From: Elysia chlorotica
Taxonomy: Eukaryota; Mollusca; Gastropoda; Plakobranchidae
Reading direction: 5' to 3'
Assembly (NCBI GenBank): GCA_003991915.1
Contig: RQTK01000894.1
Location: 143,557 to 207,556 of the forward strand
Length of the DNA: 64,000 nt
Position numbers and translations under genes: made by a program. Shown here piece by piece: positions 47,005 to 60,600 of the stretch. Numbering within the stretch: the stretch's first letter is position 1; every line of letters starts with the position of its first letter. The notes below the pieces were generated by a model. That model had not been told where the DNA came from and ran no database searches. It saw nothing but the letters and a program-made list of their open reading frames with translations.

Positions 47005-47895
47005 TATATATCCATATTATACATTAGGTATTATTGTTATTAGTTGAAATTGATCTCTCTTTAGTTATTAGTATACAAATAAGCGACGTTGAAGATGTTT
47101 TGTCTTGATCGCTTAATGGGAATATTTATAAGTAGGCCTACCGGTAGGCCTATATAATTTTTTTTTCCAATCAAGTTTTTAAAAAGGCATGGTAAAATAC
47201 TTCATTTTGCATCTTGCTCCTGTTTTTATTTATAATAAAGGAACACAATCTAATGATATTTAACCTTGTTGTGGTGTGTGTGTGTGTGTGTGCTATATTT
47301 TTGTTTCTTTGTTTTGTTATGTTTTGTTTTGTTTTACCGATTACTTATTATTTGTAGATAAGCACCTTAGTGTATGCTCCTATTTAATTACGCTGTCTCC
47401 CGAAACGGTAGTAGGGGCGAAGCGGCAGTATCGCGTCATAGCGCATAGCCAACACTCCTGCCCCTTTTTGTGCCATTGATTCCTCACAAGATAAAAGCTC
47501 AGAAAACCCGAAGTGTCTCCTCTAGCCAACATTTTAGACCTCTGCTGTTTTAGGCATATTTTATTTGCTTTCCTCGTAAGCGACAGAAATCGGGGCGCTT
47601 ACGGCGGAGGCTATAAATCCGGTGAAGTGTAAACGAAAACAAAACAATTGCCTAGATTGAAGTCTATTCCACGTTGATGCAAGGTAGCTCTAGTTTAGAG
47701 CTAGATTTAGACTAGATCTAAGATCTAATCTAGATCTTTGTGGCTCATTTCTTTAATATAGGTTTTGGATTTTATATAGATATTTAATTTAAAATTACTT
47801 AAAATCATCATCTGACTACATACTAGATTCTAAATCAAGTCCCTCATGGGAACCAAACTCAGAGGGAATCTAGAGGGATACAGATAGAGAGGGAG

Positions 47896-47946
<51 letters not shown>

Positions 47947-50900
47947 CAGCACGTCAGCACACCAACGGCTATTGTGTCCAATATGTCCTTTAGAAGACAG
48001 TGAATACATTATAAAATACTAGTATTAGAGTAGCAACGTTGACTCCTTTTGGAGTGCTTTAAAGAGAGAGAGAGAGAGAGAGCTCATCTGCTGCTACTCT
48101 TAGCAGAATTAAAAAGCAGATCTGGGATCTAGTCAATCAAGAAATCGGTAAAGTTTTCTATCACACCAACTCTCTTTTAAATAGAATCTATATAGAGAGT
48201 TCTAGGCTGAACCTATTATGCTATAGTGTTTTTGTCCCAATGTTACTATACACAGCTATACGCAATTGAATCTAGATATAAGAGCATAGTGTTTCTATCT
48301 AAATAATGTTATAAATTGTTCTACCTCATGGTTGGTTGCATTAACGCTGCAGGCAGGAATTTAGTTTAGACGACAGTCTAGAACTGCCTTTCTCCCTAGG
48401 AGATGATTTATAATAATAATTAAGCGCATGGTGAGGCGCGCAAGATTAATCAGTTGCGGGGTAATTTGATTTGACAGGTGTCATCAGGGAGTGTGCCTAG
48501 GATTTGCTGGTGATGCCTTGCAGTTGCACAGGAAAAAGTGGTCAGAAAAAAAAACCTTCCGATTAGGGTAATTTGTGACCTAACCCTAATCTTTAGGCAA
48601 AGTCATGTTTCACACAGTGCTTCAATGCCCTGCAACAACCTATCACAAATAGATCAGACAATTAAGTGTACATAGAGTTTAACCGCAAACACTTTCCACA
48701 CAAAATTCTTCCGAATTACATTTTAGAGCATCATTGCATTTATTTCATTAAGACATAGATTTGGGTTAGACTTATTGGGGTGAACAGGTAAAAGAATAAT
48801 TACATTCTACAATAGGAAAAAAATATAAAAAGGAACACAGGCAATAAAAGATAAAGTAAGCCAGTTAGAAAGCACAATGAAGTCTCACTTGCTTCAAATG
48901 TCTTTACAAGTACAGTCAATTATCCCACTAAAAAAAAACATTAAAAAAATGACTGTTTTGAAAGAGAGAGAGGGAGGGACGTGGAAACGGACAGACAGGC
49001 AGAAGGAGAGAGAGAGAGAAAAAGGATTGTGTGAAGGCAAAAATGATAGTTATAGTTCAAGTAGCAAAAATGATGACGTGTATAAACTTTGATGAACCAT
49101 CAGATTAACTATTCTACCATTTCTAAAATTACTGTAGAACATATTGTGCTCATTACTGTGCACATTTCTCCTAAGATTTGCAATACATTGTATTGCTTGA
49201 CGCTTTGAATAATTCACATTCGACAGATCAAGCTTGACATACAATTGAACATGTGGCGACTCCCACAAGATATATACAGGTTATGAGGTTTTAAGGTAGA
49301 AACATTTATCTTTGTATCATTTAGTTTTTTTTTTATTTTGTGGGTCTCACTGTTGACTTATATAATTATTGAATATTTTCTATGGTCTCTATTTATCTTT
49401 CTCTCTGTGACCTAATAAACCCCACTACTTTATAACAAGATTGCAGTATTTAAAAAAAATTATTTAACATTTTTCTAAAGCACGAGAAAATAACCCTCTT
49501 GAATTAATTATCGTCTTTAAGTCATTTGATTTTTTATAAAAAATATAAAAGTGACTCCCTTTTTAATAAGACCTAATTGAAATACATAAACACCAAAAGT
49601 TTAAATTTAGCATCAACAATCGCAACGGGCGGCGAGGGATAGACCAGGCAAAAACTAAATGGGCGCTGACAGAGAGCAGTGACTTGTGACAGTAGATACT
49701 CTTTCTTTAGACCTAGTAAAAGTTCAGGAAGGAGCTTAACTTTATTTCATGGTTAAGCAAAAGAATTTTATTTGAACAAAATACTTTATAGCGAGTTAGG
49801 CGGAATTTGGCCAAAAACACTACTCACAGTGTGTATAGCGAAATGTGGACAAAAACCCATAATATACAACTAGACGCAGAAACACTATACATTGCGTATA
49901 TAGACGTTGACCCTATAGAGATATCTAACCTACTTCTTGTTTTCTAGGTTTACTCAATTTGCTAGCTAATAGATATAATGATTGGCCTAGGTGTTAGATA
50001 TTATTTCTGAAAGTTCTTGCAAGTATGTAAATAAGGCTGAAACTATAGATATTTGCACTAAATACCTGTATTTAGAGTTTCTGTCAAAATTTGCTACTTG
50101 AGCTGTATTTTAAAAACTTTTAAAGGGTATTATCGATATATTGAATAAATGCTGTGAATCGCAATAATTCTATTGTTATTTTTTTATTTGGCACTGTAAA
50201 TAATCTTTCTTTAGATGTATTCATGAGACATTCAACTAGGAGAGAGCTTTGTTTTTTTCAAAGTTCCGAGGAAAGGATTGAACAAATCATCTCACCGATA
50301 AATATCTAGGCTATAGACTATGAAACAAAATTTGGAAAGAAACGTATACATAGACAGAAACACAGTCTTGTGTTAATAAAAAATCATGCCTCAGATCCTA
50401 GACACACGGAGTCAATGATCAAAACAAAAAATTCCATTCATTATCTAGTGGACATCAAAATTATCCCATCTGTGTGTGGATCACAAAGCCTGCAATTTTT
50501 TTTGTTTTAAGTTCGGTAATAATATTGAATAATTAGTGTATGTTCATGATTTGGCTTATTGGTATTTAGTTTATAAAAATGTAATATAAAATCCAAGTGC
50601 TAGTTTCCCTCTATCAATAACTGCTGTATAGTTATAGTTGACAACAACTGCATGACAACACTGCAGGGGCAGCACCAAAAAAACAGCTCCTTGTCCTAAG
50701 ATTAAAACTTGTAGTAATTTTCAAAGATCAAGGATAAGAGTAGGCCTACATCAGTATTACCTGAAGTGAGAATGTACATTTTTTTAAATCATGTAAATTT
50801 CAGTGGATAATTGGCGTTGTCATTGTTCTTTAAAATTAAATGAACCATCTGGGGTGGGAATAAGCATTGCTGGTATCTGACAATAGTCTACACTTTTAAT

Positions 50901-51400
50901 TAGATGCAGGTAATATATTTCCTTTATTAGGAACAGATGTAACCTCTGCCGTTTCAAATTATATTATAGCGACAACATATATTGAGTCCTGTGCTCATTT
51001 GTGTGCTGTGTGAATATATTGCTTTCTAGAAGAACTTTGTTAGAGTGTCTGGAGGTTTGAAATGAATCTGAAGCATCATTTGTCGATTAGTGTAAGAATG
51101 CGGGCAGTAGTGGTTTGTTTATAATTAGAAACATATTTTGATTGGCTTCAATCGATTGGTCTAGTATAATTGATCTCAATTGTCATAGCCTGCAAGATCA
51201 TGGAGTTTACTGCCTCCTCAAAACAACATGGGATAGATCATCAAATAGATTTTCCTTTGGATTCTTTTTTTTATTTTTACTCAGAAACCTTTAGTTTCAG
51301 CTTCTCAGTGCAACAAAAGCTAGACCTTAACATTGACATTAAGAAGAAAAAAATTCATGAGCAAAAATTTATGGAACTTTTTTTGTTTTTAATCTCTTAG
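47005..51400. other. intergenic / possible SLC35C2 5' region
   Basis: Includes a perfect 20-bp palindrome at 47133-47152, a GT run (47266-47292), a TAGATCTA-rich patch (47685-47740), AG runs (47897-47940, 48061-48082) and AT-rich DNA. Any non-coding first exon of SLC35C2 should lie here, because the ATG exon is preceded by an acceptor-like AATCTCTTAG. None could be placed. Confidence 0.6.
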
Positions 51401-51411
51401 ATTTTTTCAAA

Positions 51412-51615
51412 ATGGGGAAGAAAAGGGTGACATTTAAGCATCAGCATCTTGACCTGTTGGAGCTCAAGTCTACATTAAAAGATCAAGAAAGAAGAGTGAA
51501 AGCATCTCTGTGTTCCGCCACCTTCTTCACAACGGCACTTAAAACTGTGGGACTTGTGCTGTTCTATTATGTATTTTCAATAGGCCTCACCTTTTATAAT
51601 AGAAGAATGTTCAAG
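51412..51615 (+). CDS. SLC35C2: SLC35C2 coding exon 1 (start, TM1)
   Basis: Starts at the ATG 11 bp after an acceptor-like AATCTCTTAG, so a 5' UTR intron is likely. The donor is GTGAGA. Encodes a basic leader and the first span [20 protein letters not shown]. 68 codons. Confidence 0.92.
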
Positions 51616-54600
51616 GTGAGAAAATATTAAGCTGATAGAAACTTATATATATTTTTTTTCTTTTAAGTTCCACTTAATTTGGTGTAACACTTTCCTTGAT
51701 TTACATGTTGTTTTTTTTTGTATTTTTTTTAGTTTCTAAGTTTGGGCAAATCTTTTGCTGAAACAAATGTTACCCACAAATCAGGGATAAAGGTAAAGAG
51801 TAGACATACTTTGAGCGAGGTACCATCATTTAAAAACACTCTTGTGAAATTTGTTCAGTGGTTGGTTAGTAGACATGGTATCAATGGTTAGTAATAATTG
51901 TACTTTTTCTCTAATCATATGTACGGGATCAAACAGTACTCAGAGCGGTAAGAACTTCTCTTTGAAATTTGTCTTTATTCCTTCTTCTGAATTGTGTGTA
52001 ATTTCAAAATATTATAAATGACTACTGCATATTTAAAAAGTGGAGGTGCAGACAAGGTGCAAAACATAATGTATGATTAAGGTTGATGACTTTTGAAGCA
52101 TTGATGTTTTAACAATTGTTATTAATAATATTAGGAGTTGTGAAAGCAACAACAATACAGATGCAATACAGTGAGATGATTCCAAATTAATTCCACAGAA
52201 GAATAGCAAAGAAGATAGACAGAGAAGTATCAGAACAACAAGCTGGGTTTAGAAAAGAGAGTGGCACAAGAGAGGCAATCTTCAACCTGAAAATACTGGC
52301 GGAAAAACATATTGAGATGCAAAAAGATATATATGCCTGTTTTATAGATTATAGTAAAGCTTTTGATAGTGTAAAGCATAATGAACTCATCCAAGCTATG
52401 CAAAAAACAGACATTGACTCTAATGATATAGCACTGATATCGCATTTATACTGGACGCAGAAGACTAAGATCAGAATTGGAAATGAGCTGTCTAATGATG
52501 TTGATATAAAGAAAGGTGTTAGACAAGGCTGTGTGCTATCTCCATCGCTTTTTAATCTATACACAGAGTACATATTCCGGGAGATTGATACAGTACCAGG
52601 TCTGAAAATAAATGGTGAAAATATAAATAACCTTAGGTATGCAGATGACACAGTACTCTTAGCAGAATCTCAAAATGACTTACAAAACCTAGTCACCATC
52701 ATAGAAGAGCACAGTGGAAAGTATGGGCTACTTATGAATGTGAAGAAGACCAAGGTTATGGTTATATCCAAGAAAGAGCCACCTAAAGCAGAAATAAAGG
52801 TTAAAGGCAAGTCCATTGAGCAGATGACCAGTTTGTTTATTTGGGCCAGTTAATAACAACAGATGGTAGGTCTGATTCAGAAATAAAGAGACGCATCACC
52901 ATCGCCAAAAATGCCTTCTCAAAATACTCACAAATACTGACCAACAAAAGAGTGAGTTTGCCAACCAGACTGAGAACAATGAAATGTTTTGTGTGGTCAC
53001 CGTTCTTATATGCAAGTGAAACATGGACATTAAGTAAGTCTATAGAGAAGAGAATAGATGCCTTGGAAATGTGGATGTATAGGAGAATGAACAGAATTTC
53101 TTCGAAAGATAAGGTGACAAATAAGGAGGTCTTGGATAAAGTTGGCATGCAGAAACTAGAACTGCTGCAATTAATCCAAAGAAGAAAACTGGCATACTAT
53201 GGCCATATAAGAAGACACTGCAGCATCCAGAAAAGAGTTGTGGAAGGCAAGGTTGAAGGGAAGCGTGGTAGAGGAAGGAAGAGGCAGTCGTGGCTTGCCA
53301 ACATACAGGAGACATCCCAGTTACGACTGAGTGTAGCCTGTGAAGCAGCCTTGGACCGTGAAAGATGGCGCCGAATGAGAGCCCACCTCGGAGACGGGAC
53401 GGCACAGCGATAGATAGATAGATAAAAGTAAGAGAGAGAGGTTGGGATGAAGCAGAGGAATGATGTTTTAACAATTGTTATTAATAATATTAGGAGTTGT
53501 GAAAGCAACAACAATACAGTGAGATGATTCCAAATTAATTGAAATTAATATTCTCTATATAAGTGTTTTTGGTTGATTGGGGTTGACTTGTTCTATTTCA
53601 TATATTTTTTTCGTTTATTTATATAAGAATTATTCATATGATATGAATAAGTACATCAAAAAGTGTGTAGGCAGTGCAGTGGAGTTCTGGTGTGAATGGT
53701 TCCTGAAATAAAAAGAAAAGAGCTATTTTCTCAGAGAAATTGAACCCATCACTACTAGCTGAGTTTAGTCTGTTGGTCAGATAGAGAAAACTGGTGTACC
53801 AGTTAGACATATCTTGAGCATTGGGAATCGACTCTTAAGTGAATATTTTCCAATAATCTGATAACCTTTTTTTTTGTCTTCTTTCTTAGAATGGCCACTT
53901 TGCCCTATCAATTACAATGTGCCATTTACTTTTGAAATTTGTGGCTGCTGGTATTGTGAGGAGCCTTATGGAATGCAAGAGTGAAGACCCCAGAGTTTCT
54001 TTGGGCTGGGGAGTTTACTTAAAGCGAGTGGCACTTGCAGGTATGAATTGTGTTATGTTACATTCTAGTCAGCACTCTGATGTAAGAACGAAATAAGTTT
54101 GACTTCTGAATGTATTTTGGATTAGTGCTGGATCCTGCACTGCATTTATAGCCTTGTATAATGCAAGTGCAACAGTACTCAAGAAAGTCAAGAAACTCTT
54201 TCCTGCTTTCCTAAAGAGACCTGGGATAATGCCTTTTGACTTGATTTCTATGTGTTTTTTTAATAGAGAAAATGGACTGGACAAAATTGTTAGAGCCTTA
54301 TTTTAAACTCACATCCTGGTCATGCATGGTTTACACTAGTGTATGTTTAGAGGAGCATTATATAAGAGAGCAGTAAGAGAAAACATATTGAGATGCAAAA
54401 AGATATGCCTGTTTTATAGATTATAGTAAAGCTTTTGATAGTGTAAAGCATAATGAACTCATCCAAGCTATGCAAAAAACAGACATTGACTCTAATGATA
54501 TAGCACTGATATCGCATTTATACTGGACGCAGAAGACTAAGATCAGAATTGGAAATGAGCTGTCTAATGATGTTGATATAAAGAAAGGTGTTAGACAAGG

Positions 54601-57600
54601 CTGTGTGTTATCTCCATCGCTTTTTAATCTATACACAGAGTACATATTCCGGGAGATTGATACAGTACCAGGTCTGAAAATAAATAGTGAAAATATAAAT
54701 AACCTTAGGTATGCAGATGACACAGTACTCTTAGCAGAATCTCAAAATGACTTACAAAACCTAGTCACCATCATAGAAGAGCACAGTGGAAAGTATGGGC
54801 TACTTATGAATGTGAAGAAGACCAAGGTTATGGTTATATCCAAGAAAGAGCCACCTAAAGCAGAAATAAAGGTTAAAGGCAAGTCCATTGAGCAGATCGA
54901 CCAGTTTGTTTATTTGGGCCAGTTAATAACAACAGATGGTAGGTCTGATTCAGAAATAAAGAGACGCATCACCATCGCCAAAAATGCCTTCTCAAAATAC
55001 TCACAAATACTGACCAACAAAAGAGTGAGTTTGCCAACCAGACTGAGAACAATGAAATGTTTTGTGTGGTCACCGTTCTTATATGCAAGTGAAACATGGA
55101 CATTAAATAAGTCTATAGAGAAGAGAATAGATGCCTTGGAAATGTGGATGTATAGGAGAATGAACAGAATTTCTTGGAAAGATAAGGTGACAAATAAGGA
55201 GGTCTTGGATAAAGTTGGCATGCAGAAACTAGAACTGCTGCAATTAATCCAAAGAAGAAAACTGGCATACTATGGCCATATAAGAAGACACTGCAGCATC
55301 CAGAAAAGAGTTGTGGAAGGCAAGGTTGAAGGGAAGCGTGGTAGAGGAAGGAGGAGGCAGTCGTGGCTTGCCAACATACAGGAGACATCCTAGTTACGAC
55401 TGAGTGTAGCCTATGGTATTATTCAGAGGAAGGGGCAGTCGTGGCTTGCCAACATACAGGAGACATCCCAGTTACGACTGAGTGTAGCCTGTGAAGCAGC
55501 CTTGGACCGTGAAAGATGGCGCCGAATGACAGCCCACCTCGGAGACGGGACGGCACAGCGATAGATAGATAGATAGTGGACTAAACAAAAGACTTTAACA
55601 ATACCTTTGTTGTATATGTTTTAACAATTGTTATTATTAATATTAGGAGTTGTGAAAGCAACAACAATACAGTGAGATGATTCCATATTAATTGAAATTA
55701 ATATTTTCTATATAAGTGTTCTTGGTTGATTGAGGTTGACTTGTTCTATTGCATATATTTTTTTCGTTCATGTATATAAGAATTATTCATATGATACGAA
55801 TAAATACATCAAAAAGTGTGTAGGCAGTGCAGTGGAGGTCTGGTGTGAATGGTTCTTGAAATAAAAAGAAAAGAGCTATTTTCTCAGAGAAATTGAACCC
55901 ATCACTACTAGCTGAGTTTAGTCTGTTGGTCAGATAGAGAAAACTGGTGTACCAGTTAGACGTATCTTGAGCATTGGGAATCGACTCTTAAGTGAATATT
56001 TTCTCATATTCTGATAACCTTTTTTTTTGTCTTCTTTTTTAGAATGGCCACTTTGCCCTATCAATTACAATGTGCCATTTACTTTTGAAATTTGTGGCTG
56101 CTGGTATTGTGAGGAGCCTTATGGAATGCAAGAGTGAAGACCCCAGAGTTTCTTTGGGTTGGGGAGTTTACTTAAAGCGAGTGGCACTTGCAGGTATGAA
56201 TTGTGTTATGTTACATTCTGATGTAAGAACGAAATAAGTTTGACTTCTGAATCCTGGATCCTGCACTGCATTTATAGCCTTGTATTATGCAAGTGCAACA
56301 GTACTCAAGAAAGTCAAGAAACTCTTTCCTGCTTTCCTAAAGAGACCTGGGATAATGCCTTTTGACTTGATTTCTATGTGGGGTTTTTTAATAGAGAAAA
56401 TGGACTGGACAAAATTGTTAGAGCCTTATTTTAAACTCACATCCTGGTCATGCATGGTTTACACTAGTGTATGTTTAGAGGAGCATTATATAAGAGAGCA
56501 GTAAGAGAGGAGCATCTCATTTAAGGCTAAGCACAGCGTGTGGACTCTGACCATAGAAAAAGAATGGGCTGGATAGTATGAATTACTGCCGCGTTGAAAA
56601 CAAGAATGCTTTATTTTATAAAGGCTCTATTTGAGAAAAGAGATAAGCATTTAGAAATATTGAGATTTATGGACAGTTGCTTTTAAGTATATTTTTAACT
56701 TGTTCCAGACTTGATGGTACTTGGTAAAGCAGAATGTCAATCCTCTCTATTTTTTTTCTTCTAAATCAGGTGTGGTGAGTTCCCTGGACATTGGTTTGTC
56801 AAACTGGAGCTTTGAATTGATTACAGTTTCTTTGTATGTCATGTTCTTTTTTTTTTTAATGTATTTTTCATGGTCGAGTAACACATTTCTCTTTACATAC
56901 TGGCACAAAAGATCTAAAAAATTCGAAGTCGCCATGCTCTTCATCTTAACTAAAATCTGCAGACGGCAAAATCGTGGACAAATTGTATCGACTGTCTTGA
57001 AAATAAAATGATTTTGGAAATAGGTTTCATTATATCTAGTTAATTTGATATTGCTTTTCATTTTATGTGAGTTTTTGAACGCTTACGATATGTAAGGACA
57101 TTCAAAAGGGCCTATGTGCATTTTTAAAAGATATTATTTATGACCATATTTATTGGGTTGTTTTTTTTTCCCTTTGGCAAGAAGTTTTACACCATATCGT
57201 TTGGGAAATAGAAATGTTTCAGTGTTTTAAACATTGTATCTCTCTGTGTAAAGGTAATGAACAAATTTTAAAAGTCTGAATTTAGAAAACAATCCTGGAC
57301 ATATTAAAGGGCTTTGGGAAGTTATCTCCTTATTTATATTTCATATGAATGCAGAGCCATAAATTTGTTAATTCTTAACCTGCAAAATTAAATAACCTCA
57401 CTCTCAATCTGAAAATAATTGTGTGGAGGTCTATGATAAAATTTGAAGTCTAACAAGTTGTTTTCTGTTTTGTTTGTTTTTTGCTTCAGATACACAATGT
57501 CGAAAACCACAGCTGTGATATTCATTTTGTTCTTTTCTATTATTTTCAAACTGGAAAAATTTGTGAGTATCGGTTGCTGTTTTTTGTTGTTGTTGTTTTT

Positions 57601-60600
57601 TTTTCTTAATATGAATTTTCATTGGACTAAAACAATTTGAAATCCAAATGTTCTTGGATTCCTAAACAATCCCATTTCTTAAAGCTCAAAATTTATGAAA
57701 ACTGAATTCAGGGATGAGGGGCCCATTTTATTCATGTTTTATTATTATCAAGACAATCATTATAACCACACACAATGAAAGTTTGATGTAATCTCGAGGC
57801 TTTTGATTACCTTCTATGTTTGAAAGATTTCAATGATTCTTCTTCATATAATATGCTTATATTGTTCTTATGTAAATCATATAACTATCAACGGTCTGAT
57901 ATTAGCCAATTGTTTATTATTTTAATATTCAAATAACCTTGGCTAAGGACTTACCCATTAAATGTGGCGTGCCAGCTGACTGCCTCGCTGTGAAAGAACT
58001 ACTGGTTCCGCTCGATTGCAGGGTATCGACCAACTACCACTGGTAGTGGGCCTTCATTCATCCTTTATTCCTCCCTCTTCTATCACGCGAGAAACTCGTG
58101 AATGAGTGTACATGCTCTTAAAGGGTTAACCAATCAAATCAATGCATAATTTGGAGGATTCTCAGCCTCCCTGTTACATTATGACGGTAATATCACTGAT
58201 GATAGCCTGGATTAAAAAAGGAGAGGGCTGAGGAAGGAGCAAGATACCCCCTGTAGAGATCTCGGGTAACCTGGCGGTGTTTAGTCCCCGTATGAATAAA
58301 TACAGTTGGATAATTGAAGTAGGAGAAGATGGTGATTAAGCCATGCTTTGACTGATTGACATAATTAAAAGTGTCAAGCGCCGCCCCACGAGACATACTC
58401 ACACCCACACACATACACTCTGATGTGAACAGGCGCTGGCTACATTGCATGTTGAACTCAGGCCTGTTCTATTCATGTGGCTGTGGGCTTGTAATTGGCT
58501 CACTTTTACACTGTACTGAGTTTATTTGGATAGTAGGCCGAGATGTACTGAGACTGCTGGTTTGATAATCTTTGCTCATTACCGCCTCATGTGGCCTGCG
58601 TTCTCAAGCAGACGGTGCAATCGATATGCGGCAGGTGGCCAAACATCTGGTCTGATATTTTTCTAGAAATTTGTGGGATGTAGATCTAATTAAATTTAAA
58701 TATTATTAGCGTTGGCTTAGAAGGGGCGTAAAGATATCTCAGTCTCCAGTGCTCGGGACTGAGGAGCAGTAAGGTCCAAGGTTCAAATCTTTGGTGTCAC
58801 CACCTTTTTTTTTTACCCATTCCCTTTTTTCCGCCCATCTCTGTAAGAAACCTATAAGATTTATTTGAAGATGGCCTTTTTAGCAATATAAGGCGCCATA
58901 TATCTCTAGCATAAGTGCTCTGGATTGACAAGTAGGACGTCAAACGTTTCGATCCTCAGCTGATATTTCTATTTCTGTATTGTAGAACTTTCAGTTTGGC
59001 CTACAAGGGTTCTAGACACATAACCCTTTCAGTCAAGAGACACATGCACACAGAAAGAATCTTTTTCCATGTAAAAAAGGATTCGAACTGAAACATACCA
59101 CACCTACAGCTATTTAATATTATATAAGTTTCATTGTGATCGCCTGCAGGAAAGAAAGTAATAAGTCTTCTCCTTTATTCCTCCCACGCAATTAGTAATA
59201 AACGTTTAATAAAAAGCAGAAACAAACAGGATAGTGAAATCAACCAAATTCTCATTGTAATAAAATTATATAGTTTTATGAACTTATAAATAGAAATAAT
59301 GGAAAAAAATATTGGCGATAACAGTTCAACACTGTTAACCTGGTGAACAGTCATGCCACACCCCATTTTTTTACACCCAGTCACCCGTGCCAGACCCATC
59401 TGGCCATCTGGTCGTCAGGCGGCCTTCAAAGTGCCGCAGGGGTTAAGATCCAAATAATACTTATGATAAAACAGTCCTAGTCTAAAACCATACAACGTTA
59501 GCAGCTGCACTTCTTTCTTCTATTTCCCCCCCCCCCCCTCTTCCCCCCTCTTTAAAACAAAATCAAATGAATAAACCTAATCTTACCCATCTCCCTAGTG
59601 TAGAGGCGAAGGTTTGTCTATCTGTCTTCCCCTATCCTCTCTTTCAACTTTAGAACTTCCAAAATTAGGAACCCCTGCATTAGAGGTCAAGCCTTATTGT
59701 ATTGAAATGGACTAGGATATGATCTATCATATCTTGCCTTCATCTTGAGCTTTTGTCTTCTATCAATGCCGCCTGTGACCGTATAGGATCCCTCAAGGGA
59801 ACCAAGGATACAATAATTCTGGAGAGAGGGAGAGAGAGCACGAGGAAAAATTAAAAAAAATTAATCGTGTTACGTTAGAATTGTATGAAGATAATGTTGT
59901 TTATACAAACAATAATTGCATATAATTCTGATCATATAGACAGAAACATTTGCGAAAGATGTAAAACATAAAATAATAATGTGAAGATCAGCAGAACAGC
60001 CCAGCATGTTATATATATTTTTTATTATAAAGTTTTGATTGATCATGAAAATGTTCCTTTATAGTAGAATCAGAGAACAATAATACAAGAGAGGCATAAA
60101 GTCATCAGAAATTTCTATCATTTATCTTTTTTTCAGAGATGGAGTCTGCTGGTGGTGGTGCTTTGCATTTTTACCGGATTATTCATGTTCACATACCATT
60201 CGACACAGTTTAATCTGGAGGGCTTTATTCTGGTCATGACTGCGTCTGTACTGTCTGGAATGAGGTGGACTCTGGCTCAAGTGGTCATGCAGAAGAATGA
60301 GCTAGGTCTGTGTTTGGCAATCGTTTCTTTATGAAAACTGGTAGCTTTCTAAAACTTAAGTTAACATATTTATGAAAGATATAGGAAACTGCCTGTCAAC
60401 AATATAGCTTTAATATTATCGTTGGTGCTTAAATGATAGCCAACAGTTAGACTCCCTTGTGCACCTGCACAAAGCAATGGTATGCATGCACTGGTATATT
60501 TTTTTATTTTCCTGTAAGTATACAAACAACAACAAAATTTATGAACCAAATAATAGATTTGAGGAATGGAATTGAATTGAATTTTATTTGGGAAAAAAGA

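Larger units (their letters stand above)
51616..53889 (+). other. SLC35C2 intron 1 with LINE copy A
   Basis: Contains an 80-bp flanking repeat (about 52103-52190), the RTE-type LINE copy A (about 52196-53427), the second flanking repeat (about 53462-53543) and then unique intron up to exon copy A. Confidence 0.85.
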
